Made by a program: the position numbers and the translations under genes. DNA of 5,167 nt from Bacteroidota bacterium (GTDB lineage Bacteria; Bacteroidota; Bacteroidia; Bacteroidales; UBA1556). Under the pieces are notes generated by a model. That model worked only from the letters and a program-made list of their open reading frames with translations. It was not told the origin of the DNA and searched no databases. Shown in pieces: positions 1 to 4,304 of the stretch. Position 1 is the first letter of the stretch, and each line of letters opens with the position of its first letter. Location of the stretch: NCBI GenBank assembly GCA_003648395.1, contig QMPB01000396.1, positions 1 through 5,167 on the forward strand, read 5' to 3'.

Positions 1-987
1 ATGGCAAATCTTACAACAAAATATCTAGGTTTACATCTTAAAAACCCAATTATTATTGGTGCTTCAGAATTAACTAATTCAGTGGAGAAAATTATTGAAA
101 TTGAAAAAGCTGGTGCTGGTGCTGTTGTTCTTAAATCCCTTTTTGAAGAGCAGATTCTTATGGATATAAATTCAGAAAGACTTAATAATATGTCAGGTTC
201 TTACGATCATATAGAGAATCATTTGGGATATTATCTTAAAACTCATTCTGTAAATAAGTATATCGACTTAATTAAAGATGCGAAGAAGGCTGTAGAGATT
301 CCTGTAATTGCAAGTATTAATTGCTATGATGATAATGAGTGGATAGATTTTGCTAAAATGGTACAAGATGCTGGAGCCGATGCTTTAGAAATTAATCTTT
401 TTGTAATGCCTGCTGATATTAGTATTGATGGTGCACAGATGGAGCAAAATTATAAAAATATTATTACTAAGCTTTTAACTGTTGTTGATATTCCTGTTTC
501 ATTGAAACTAAGTTCTTACTTTTCAGGTTTAGCTAATTTTATGCACGAAGTATCTACTTTAGGTGTTAATGGATTGGTACTTTTCAATAGATTCTATACT
601 CCAAAAGTTGATATCGAGAATGAAGCAATAATTTCAGGAGGACATACAACTAATTCTGATGAAAATGCAAACACATTACGTTGGTTAGGTATTCTTTCAG
701 GAAAAGTTGAAAGTGATTTATCGGCTTCTACTGGAATTCACACAGGAGAAGATGTTATTGCTAATCTTTTAGTTGGTGCTACTACCACACAAATGGTTTC
801 TAGTATTATGCATAATGGAGCTAATCATATCTCAACTGTGCTATCAGAATTAGAAGCTTGGATGGCTAAGAAAAATTATTCTACTATAGAAGAATTTAGA
901 GGAAAATTGAACCAAAAGAATATCAATAACCCAATGATGCTAGAGAGGTCTCAGTTCATGAAGTATTTCTCTGATGGAGAAAAGTAA
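1..987 (+). CDS. Dihydroorotate dehydrogenase-like flavoprotein (PyrD-related, function not settled)
   Basis: This 328-residue protein has the TIM-barrel outline of the dihydroorotate dehydrogenase superfamily, which binds FMN. The opening LTTKYLGLHLKNPIIIGAS (residues 4-22) is the typical N-terminal strand and loop. Further along are KSLFEEQI (45-52), PVIASINC (101-108), EINLFVMP (130-137), the lysine strand SLKLSS (167-172), LFNRFYTP (194-201), and the phosphate-binding end of the barrel, STGIHTGED (243-251) with GATTTQMVSSIMHNG (259-273). I do not see the NPxPR-type substrate loop or the NxSCPN-type segment of true PyrD. The protein therefore fits the DHOD-like side branch known from Bacteroidota and cyanobacteria, whose substrate is unproven, and it need not act in pyrimidine synthesis. 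The ATG is the first base of the window, so the ribosome site and promoter are not visible. The N-terminus aligns with the family from its first residues, and the length is normal. The TAA stop runs directly into a repeat region. Confidence 0.88.
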   Translation: MANLTTKYLGLHLKNPIIIGASELTNSVEKIIEIEKAGAGAVVLKSLFEEQILMDINSERLNNMSGSYDHIENHLGYYLKTHSVNKYIDLIKDAKKAVEIPVIASINCYDDNEWIDFAKMVQDAGADALEINLFVMPADISIDGAQMEQNYKNIITKLLTVVDIPVSLKLSSYFSGLANFMHEVSTLGVNGLVLFNRFYTPKVDIENEAIISGGHTTNSDENANTLRWLGILSGKVESDLSASTGIHTGEDVIANLLVGATTTQMVSSIMHNGANHISTVLSELEAWMAKKNYSTIEEFRGKLNQKNINNPMMLERSQFMKYFSDGEK

Positions 988-1055
988 AAACTGTGGATTT
1001 GCTGAACTGTTTATTTGGTGATTCGATTGTTTAACAACACAAATAACCAAATCTC

Positions 1056-1089
1056 CAAATCACCGAATCACCATTTATTCGGTGATTTG
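1056..1089. repeat. Perfect 12-bp inverted repeat (hairpin) in region A
   Basis: CAAATCACCGAA (1056-1067) and TTCGGTGATTTG (1078-1089) are exact reverse complements separated by 10 bases. No T-tract follows, so it is not a classical intrinsic terminator. It could stabilise the 3' end of the upstream transcript or simply reflect the inverted nature of this repeat family. Confidence 0.8.
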
Positions 1090-1157
1090 ACTGTTTATTC
1101 GGTAAGTTGACTGTTTATTCGGTAAGTTGACTGTTTATTCGGTAAGTTGACTGTTTA
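1087..1157. repeat. Tandem repeat, 20-nt unit, about 3.5 copies
   Basis: The unit TTGACTGTTTATTCGGTAAG is repeated exactly at 1087-1106, 1107-1126 and 1127-1146, followed by the first 11 bases of a fourth copy at 1147-1157. A diverged related copy, ATTCGGTGATTTGACTG, lies just before it. There are no spacers, so this is not a CRISPR array. The last full unit can also pair with CAACTCACCGAAT at 1180-1192 (ATTCGGTAAGTTG at 1137-1149, one mismatch in 13). Perfect identity of the copies suggests recent slippage or unequal recombination. Confidence 0.93.
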
Positions 1158-1298
1158 ACAATACAAATAACCAAATCCCCAACTCACCGAATCCCCAATT
1201 TAAAACATAGATAACCAAATCCCCATTATTTTTCATATTGTATCCTGTAAGAAACAAAAGAATATTAAAAATGCATTCTACGGTAAACAAAATTACAC

Positions 1299-1306
1299 TA
1301 TATTTG
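1299..1306 (+). promoter_or_regulatory. Candidate Bacteroidota -7 promoter element for the ATPase gene
   Basis: TATATTTG matches the Bacteroidota sigma-70 consensus TAnnTTTG and ends 28 bases before the ATG at 1335. It would give a leader of roughly 20 bases. I do not see a clear TTG-type -33 element at the expected distance upstream, so the call rests on one box. Confidence 0.45.
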
Positions 1307-1334
1307 CATTCTATAAGATACGATATAAGCAATT

Positions 1335-2528
1335 ATGGAACAGCTTAGGAAAAGACATATTAGCCTAATAAAGGGAGTAAACCTTTATTTTATAAGATAT
1401 TTGTACGGGCAACTGCCTTGGAATGAAAGACTTGTTGGAATAAAAGGAAGTAGGGGAGTAGGAAAAACTACCTTATTACTTCAATATATAAAACAAGAGT
1501 ATGAATTTTCAGATAAAGCTTTATATATTTCACTTGATGATTTATATTTTTCAGAGAATAAATTGATTGACTTTATTGATGAATTTGTTAGCAAAGGAGG
1601 TGAGCATCTGTTTATTGACGAAGTTCATAAATATAATAATTGGTCAATAGAACTAAAAAATGCATACGATTATCACCTAAAATTAAAGATTGTATTTACA
1701 GGTTCTTCGCTGTTAGAAATATTGAATTCTAGAGCAGATTTAAGTAGAAGAGCATTAGTCTATAATTTGCAGGGTTTATCTTATAGGGAATTTCTAAATT
1801 TCAGATATGATAAAGATATAGAAAGTGTAAGTTTTGATGATTTATTGGCCAATCATAAGCAATTAAGTATTAGTATCAGTGAAGTAGTTAAGCCTTTGGC
1901 GTATTTTGAAGAATATTTGAGAATAGGTTATTTCCCTTTTTATAATGACAATGAGGATTTTTATCAGAAAAGATTACAAGAGATAATTAATATGATATTA
2001 GAAATAGAGCTTCCTCTATTACGAAATACTGATATATCTATTATTAGTAAGATAAAACAAATGCTTTATGTTGTTAGTCAATCTGTCCCTTTTAAACCAA
2101 ATATTACAGCACTTGCTAGCAAAGTACAAGTAACCAGAAAAACAATATTATCATATTTGAATTATCTGTCAGATGCAGAAATTCTTAATCTAGTATATAA
2201 TGATACTTCAAGAATAAGTTTACTTCAAAAGCCTGAAAAATTGTATTTAGAAAACACTAACTATATTTATGCTATACGGAATACCAAACCAAATATTGGT
2301 AGTTTAAGAGAAACATTCTTTCTAAATCAATTATCGCAAAACGATTCAATAACATACCCCAAGCAAGGAGATTTTATGATTGACAATAAGTATCTTTTTG
2401 AAATAGGAGGCAAAGGAAAAGACTTCAAACAAATTGCAGGAATAGAAAACTCATTTATTGCTGCCGATGATATTGAATATAGCTTTGGAAATAAGATTCC
2501 TCTTTGGTTATTTGGATTTCTTTATTAA
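1335..2528 (+). CDS. AAA ATPase with DUF4143 C-terminal domain
   Basis: This is a 397-residue AAA_14/DUF4143 ATPase, complete and of normal length for the family. Walker A is GSRGVGKTT (residues 38-46), with K44 and T45 as nucleotide-binding residues. Walker B is HLFIDEVH (91-98), with D95 and E96. A sensor-1-like strand is IVFTGSS (119-125). SRRALVYNLQGLSYREF (137-153) is the characteristic segment closing the ATPase core. A winged-helix-like stretch lies around 256-287 (NITALASKVQVTRKTILSYL onward), and the DUF4143 tail has SLRETFFLNQL (323-333) and FEIGGKGKDFKQI (355-367). In many relatives the tail carries an EVK motif of restriction-nuclease type; here it reads EIGGK, as is common in Bacteroidota, so nuclease activity is doubtful. 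The cellular role of this abundant family is unknown. The gene has its own candidate promoter, lacks a Shine-Dalgarno sequence, and lies between two copies of repeat region A. It may be an accessory gene. Confidence 0.93.
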   Translation: MEQLRKRHISLIKGVNLYFIRYLYGQLPWNERLVGIKGSRGVGKTTLLLQYIKQEYEFSDKALYISLDDLYFSENKLIDFIDEFVSKGGEHLFIDEVHKYNNWSIELKNAYDYHLKLKIVFTGSSLLEILNSRADLSRRALVYNLQGLSYREFLNFRYDKDIESVSFDDLLANHKQLSISISEVVKPLAYFEEYLRIGYFPFYNDNEDFYQKRLQEIINMILEIELPLLRNTDISIISKIKQMLYVVSQSVPFKPNITALASKVQVTRKTILSYLNYLSDAEILNLVYNDTSRISLLQKPEKLYLENTNYIYAIRNTKPNIGSLRETFFLNQLSQNDSITYPKQGDFMIDNKYLFEIGGKGKDFKQIAGIENSFIAADDIEYSFGNKIPLWLFGFLY

Positions 2529-2563
2529 AACTGTTGATTTGTGTATTCGGTGATTTAAAATGG

Positions 2564-2599
2564 AACACAGATGACACTGATTTGATGGATTGTCACTGT
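2564..2599. repeat. Nine-nt periodic repeat (family C), four diverged units
   Basis: The block divides into AACACAGAT (2564-2572), GACACTGAT (2573-2581), TTGATGGAT (2582-2590) and TGTCACTGT (2591-2599). Similar ACACxGAT-type periodic blocks occur between genes in many environmental bacterial genomes, as far as I recall. Its two halves are inverted relative to each other, which creates the terminator described separately. Confidence 0.6.
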
Positions 2600-2606
2600 T
2601 TTTTTT
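2567..2606 (+). terminator. Intrinsic terminator after the ATPase gene
   Basis: ACAG-A-TGACA (2567-2576, one bulged A at 2571) pairs with TGTCACTGT (2591-2599), giving nine base pairs with a 14-base loop. A run of eight T (2599-2606) follows. It lies 39 bases after the ATPase stop and faces the convergent neighbour. Confidence 0.7.
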
Positions 2607-2710
2607 AATGAATACTTGTTTGGTGAGTTGAATTAAAACTGTTGATTTGATTATCTGTTTATTCGGTGAGTTGACGGTTTATTCAATGATTTGACTGTTC
2701 AACAATACAA

Positions 2711-2752
2711 ATAACCAAATAAACGAATAACCAAATAAACGAATAACCAAAT
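2711..2752. repeat. Tandem repeat, 16-nt unit, about 2.6 copies
   Basis: ATAACCAAATAAACGA is repeated exactly at 2711-2726 and 2727-2742, followed by the first 10 bases at 2743-2752. It is the right-arm (complementary-sense) counterpart of the 20-nt tandem in the left region, because its reverse complement contains TCGTTTATTTGG, similar to the GTTTATTCGG words there. Confidence 0.9.
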
Positions 2753-2760
2753 CCCCATTT

Positions 2761-3021
2761 TTAGTAATTACTAAAGCTCACATCATTAATCCGCACCAAA
2801 CTCTTAGTAGGAATAATCAGACCCTCATTAATAACAACTTGCTCCAATCCATCTCTAGAATATACATTTGTGATAATTCCTTCTACTCTTTGCTCAGTAT
2901 TATTTGAATCAGTATAAACAACTTCCACCTCAGCTTTTCGCATAGACCAAATCTCTATCAATTCGTATAAACTACATGATAATCGAAATTTATCACTCTC
3001 TATCTTAATTGTATCTATCAT
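2761..3021 (-). CDS. Small Rof-like protein (Rho-binding antiterminator fold)
   Basis: This 86-residue cytoplasmic protein resembles Rof/YaeO, which in Escherichia coli binds the transcription terminator Rho and blocks its RNA contact. The match lies in the family pattern: a Cys-Ser-x-Tyr-Glu entry with a following helix (LSCSLYELIEIWSMRKAEVE, residues 14-33), a strand with a gap (VEVVYTDSNN), then VEGIITNVYSRDGLEQVVI (47-65) and a final strand GLIIPTKSLVRINDV (67-81). This is the small Sm-like barrel order, and Bacteroidota have similar short proteins. The resemblance is by eye, and binding to Rho is not shown. The start ATG is at 3021-3019 with no Shine-Dalgarno sequence but an A/T-rich leader, usual for the phylum. 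A candidate promoter lies at 3102-3134. An unrelated small Sm-like protein is the main alternative. Confidence 0.65.
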   Translation of the reverse strand: MIDTIKIESDKFRLSCSLYELIEIWSMRKAEVEVVYTDSNNTEQRVEGIITNVYSRDGLEQVVINEGLIIPTKSLVRINDVSFSNY

Positions 3022-3073
3022 AATAATAGTTTGTTGTATTTGTATGTAAATTGGTGTATTGCTATTATCAAAT

Positions 3074-3099
3074 CTTTGTGCCTTTGCGGCTTTGCGAGA
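3074..3099. repeat. Eight-nt periodic repeat (family B), intact copy
   Basis: Three tandem units read CTTTGTGC (3074-3081), CTTTGCGG (3082-3089) and CTTTGCGA (3090-3097), followed by GA. CTTTGCG-type arrays are, to my recollection, widespread between genes in Bacteroidota. This copy lies between the candidate promoter and the start of the Rof-like gene, so it would be in that gene's 5' leader, read as the reverse complement. A related, interrupted copy lies at 3772-3817. Confidence 0.8.
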
Positions 3100-3101
3100 A
3101 A

Positions 3102-3134
3102 CAAAAATATAATAATATTTTACTTCATTGCAAA
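3102..3134 (-). promoter_or_regulatory. Candidate Bacteroidota promoter for the Rof-like gene
   Basis: On the minus strand, TTTG (complement of 3131-3134) is followed after 21 bases by TATTTTTG (complement of 3102-3109). This matches the TTTG / TAnnTTTG promoter of Bacteroidota at an acceptable spacing. Transcription would begin near 3095, leaving a leader of about 75 bases that contains the family B repeat. Confidence 0.5.
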
Positions 3135-3240
3135 TGCTTTAAAATTTGAAGCGGCAAAGATGAGAAAAAAAACTATTGGCTTATCTTATTTTTTTTGAAA
3201 TAAAAGGGAAAGAGAGAATGAAATTACTATGTGCTTATAT

Positions 3241-3543
3241 TTAAGCTTTAGGCTTTCCTTTCCATCCTGATTTTTCAAGTACAAGAAACTCATTCTTTTC
3301 TTGAGGTGTCATTATACGCTCCGTAAATGAAAGCTTAAAACCTAAATCATTTACAACATTTTCTATAGAAGCAATTAACTCTTCTCTTATTGGAATATTT
3401 GGAAATGGCCAAACAAACTCTAATTGAACAAGATCATCTTCTAAATCAATATCGGTTACAATACCGAGGTTTGTTAGAGAGTTTTTAATATATGGATGTT
3501 CTACTTTTGTAATGCGTTGTGCTAAGTCGAAAATTGTATTCAA
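3241..3543 (-). CDS. MIP18/DUF59-family protein, Mrp N-terminal-domain-like
   Basis: This 100-residue protein has the pattern of the MIP18/DUF59 domain, found in SufT-type iron-sulfur assembly factors and at the N-terminus of Mrp/ApbC scaffold ATPases. VEHPYIKNSLTNLGIV (residues 14-29) matches the usual V-x-HP/DP ... LG-x-V signature. DIDLEDDLVQLEFVWPFPNIP (31-51) matches the acidic turn and beta strand leading to a proline-rich loop. A helix (REELIASIENVV), a strand and a C-terminal tail with GWKGKP follow. It has no cysteine, so it cannot hold a cluster by its own thiols. The first codon is TTG (3543-3541). The frame is closed by TAA at 3552-3550 just upstream and the next Met is residue 78, so TTG is the only reasonable start. 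No Shine-Dalgarno sequence is seen. It is divergent from the CGGC-radical SAM pair, which hints at a shared metal-related role (inference). Confidence 0.72.
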   Translation of the reverse strand: MNTIFDLAQRITKVEHPYIKNSLTNLGIVTDIDLEDDLVQLEFVWPFPNIPIREELIASIENVVNDLGFKLSFTERIMTPQEKNEFLVLEKSGWKGKPKA

Positions 3544-3574
3544 GGTATATTAGTTTAAGATTTTTACTTTAATA

Positions 3575-3586
3575 ATTGCATGCAAT
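3575..3586. repeat. Perfect 12-bp palindrome
   Basis: ATTGCATGCAAT is its own reverse complement and sits 32 bases upstream of the TTG start of the MIP18-like gene. The flanks extend it imperfectly to about 20 bases (3571-3590). It may be a binding site for a dimeric regulator, but palindromes this short also arise by chance in AT-rich DNA. Confidence 0.45.
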
Positions 3587-3627
3587 AATACTAAATAAAA
3601 ATATAATAATTATCATAAAATAATAGT

Positions 3628-3649
3628 TTAATGAACAAAAGTTCATTAA
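3628..3649. promoter_or_regulatory. Operator-like inverted repeat (TetR-type geometry)
   Basis: TTAATGAAC (3628-3636) and GTTCATTAA (3641-3649) form a perfect 9-bp inverted repeat with a 4-base AAAA centre. TGAAC-N4-GTTCA is the shape of many TetR-family operators. It lies 85 bases before the MIP18-like start and about 196 before the CGGC start, where it could control either or both. No regulator gene lies in the window. No T-run on either side marks it as a terminator. Confidence 0.5.
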
Positions 3650-3716
3650 TTTAGCCATTATTATTTATTATAATATTTTAATACAACACAGTTAGGTACT
3701 GTTTTATAAATGCTAG

Positions 3717-3728
3717 TAAACTAGTTTA
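3717..3728. repeat. Perfect 12-bp palindrome with overlapping inverted repeat
   Basis: TAAACTAGTTTA is its own reverse complement. It overlaps CTAGT-AA-ACTAG (3713-3724). It lies in the AT-rich divergent region and could be part of a promoter or operator, but nothing decides this. Confidence 0.4.
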
Positions 3729-3771
3729 TTAATTTATCTTATTGTGTTTATATAATTGTAAATAATCAAAG

Positions 3772-3817
3772 TTTTGCGACTTGGCGGCTTTGCCTACCTG
3801 TAGGTAGACAGGCGAGA
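3772..3817. repeat. Eight-nt periodic repeat (family B) split by a 20-nt palindromic insert
   Basis: Units read TTTTGCGA (3772-3779), CTTGGCGG (3780-3787) and CTTTGC (3788-3793), which is interrupted by 20 bases (3794-3813) before it resumes as GAGA (3814-3817). Removing the insert restores GGCTTTGCGAGA, exactly as in the intact copy at 3088-3099. The insert holds two mutually exclusive 5-bp hairpins, CTACC/GGTAG (3794-3798 with 3803-3807) and CCTGT/ACAGG (3797-3801 with 3808-3812), and ends in GC, duplicating the GC before it. Confidence 0.75.
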
Positions 3818-3845
3818 GATAAAAGTTTAACAAAATACTGAAAAC

Positions 3846-4283
3846 ATGAAAATTGGAATAATTATTTGTGATAGATATAAAAGTTGTGCTGGAGGTAAAT
3901 GTTTCAGGGCGGTTAGTAATAGGGAAGGTGCTTTTGATATTTATAGTAAAGAAGAATCATTGGAGGTGGTTGGATATACAAGTTGTGGTGGATGTCCTGG
4001 GGGAAATATTGAATATACTCCTGAAGAAATGATTAAAAATGGAGTCGAAGCAATTCATTTAGCAACAGGTTTTGTAGTTGGCTATCCTCCTTGTCCCTAT
4101 ATTGCAAGTTTTATAGAACTTATAGAGAATAAATTTAAAATTCCTGTTGTAGTTGGTACACATCCTATTCCAGAGAAGTATTATTTAAATCATACAAAAT
4201 TTGGAACTTGGAAATCTACAGAATGGCAGAAATTTATTAAGCCAACATTAGCCGATAAAAAGATAAGATTAGCATATGATTAA
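3846..4283 (+). CDS. CGGC-domain protein (putative metal-binding)
   Basis: This 145-residue cytoplasmic protein belongs to the CGGC-domain family, named for the Cys-Gly-Gly-Cys signature seen here as SCGGCPGGN (residues 46-54; C47 and C50). The N-terminal strand MKIGIIICDRYKSCAGGKCF supplies C8, C14 and C19. C83 (GYPPCPY) and H105 (GTHPIP) complete a set of likely ligands. The family is proposed to bind metal, possibly zinc or an Fe-S cluster; its reaction is unknown. The whole domain is present, with the expected GVEAIHLATGF (66-76) and a C-terminal VVVGTHPIPEKYY. The ATG follows an AT-rich leader without a Shine-Dalgarno sequence. The stop is 21 bases before the next start, so it is probably translated in one operon with the radical SAM gene. 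Confidence 0.9.
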   Translation: MKIGIIICDRYKSCAGGKCFRAVSNREGAFDIYSKEESLEVVGYTSCGGCPGGNIEYTPEEMIKNGVEAIHLATGFVVGYPPCPYIASFIELIENKFKIPVVVGTHPIPEKYYLNHTKFGTWKSTEWQKFIKPTLADKKIRLAYD

Positions 4284-4297
4284 GAATTTTTTATTGT

Positions 4298-4302
4298 AGG
4301 AG
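4298..4302 (+). promoter_or_regulatory. Shine-Dalgarno-like AGGAG before the radical SAM start
   Basis: AGGAG lies only two bases before the ATG at 4305. It stands out because the other genes here lack such a site. The spacing is shorter than ideal, but it supports 4305 as the start, as does the family N-terminus immediately after it. Confidence 0.5.
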
Positions 4303-4304
4303 TT

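Larger units (their letters stand above)
985..1230. repeat. Intergenic repeat region A, left copy (fills most of a 347-base gap)
   Basis: The gap 988-1334 has no credible gene and is mostly repeats. It opens at the stop codon with AAAACTGTGGATTTG (987-1001), nearly the same as the sequence at 2528-2541. A roughly 30-base element containing GTTTAACAA followed by CAAATAACCAAAT occurs at 1023-1052 and 1147-1176, and again at 2691-2720 across the ATPase gene. The 1147 and 2691 copies differ at one base, and the 1023 copy differs from the 1147 copy at three. ATAACCAAATCCCC occurs at 1167-1180 and 1211-1224, and again at 2743-2756. Left parts read GGTGATTTG and right parts read its reverse complement, so transcripts could fold back on themselves. 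This may form a structured 3' end for the upstream gene. After about 1230 the sequence becomes plain AT-rich DNA leading to the next promoter. Confidence 0.8.
2524..2760. repeat. Intergenic repeat region A, right copy
   Basis: The 232-base gap between the convergent ATPase and Rof-like genes repeats the vocabulary of region A. ATTAAAACTGTTGATTTG occurs exactly twice, at 2524-2541 (starting inside the last codons of the ATPase gene) and at 2632-2649. GGTGAGTTG occurs near 2620 and again at 2665-2673. ATTCGGTGAGTTG (2661-2673) is the exact reverse complement of 1180-1192 on the other side of the ATPase gene. The 30-base element at 2691-2720 matches 1147-1176 with one mismatch. The region ends with AACCAAATCCCCATTT, abutting the stop of the next gene. 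No gene is seen within it. Confidence 0.8.
3544..3845. other. Divergent AT-rich intergenic region (302 bases)
   Basis: No gene is visible here. It separates two divergent transcription units and should hold both promoters, but I find no full TTTG / TAnnTTTG pair on either strand. It contains ATTGCATGCAAT (3575-3586), the operator-like inverted repeat at 3628-3649, ACAGT-N5-ACTGT (3688-3702), TAAACTAGTTTA (3717-3728) and the interrupted family B repeat at 3772-3817. The last of these ends 28 bases before the CGGC gene. Confidence 0.6.

Noticed and set aside
1..987. Naming the first gene pyrD
   Set aside because: The barrel is of the DHOD class, but the substrate-loop motifs of true dihydroorotate dehydrogenases are not seen, and no pyrimidine genes are adjacent.
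1087..1157. Possible CRISPR array
   Set aside because: The 20-nt units are directly adjacent with no unique spacers, and no cas gene is present.
985..1230. Possible integron attC site, because of GTTTAAC and AACAA words in inverted arrangement
   Set aside because: The paired R and L boxes of attC cannot be laid out here, the copies are tandem and dispersed, and no integrase gene is in the window.
1135..1332. A 65-codon open frame on the minus strand with a hydrophobic, membrane-like translation
   Set aside because: Much of it is the repeat region A read backwards, including the 20-nt tandem unit. The rest is plain AT-rich leader overlapping the ATPase promoter. Hydrophobic translations are expected from such T-rich DNA, and no family pattern is visible.
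985..2760. ATPase gene plus flanking repeats as an insertion sequence or transposon
   Set aside because: AAA/DUF4143 is not a transposase, the flanking matches are partial and mixed in orientation, and no clean terminal inverted repeats or target duplication can be drawn.
3160..3198. A 12-codon frame (ATG to TGA) that looks like a small leader peptide
   Set aside because: It is very short, lies in A- and T-run DNA between two minus-strand genes, and has no ribosome site or downstream plus-strand gene.
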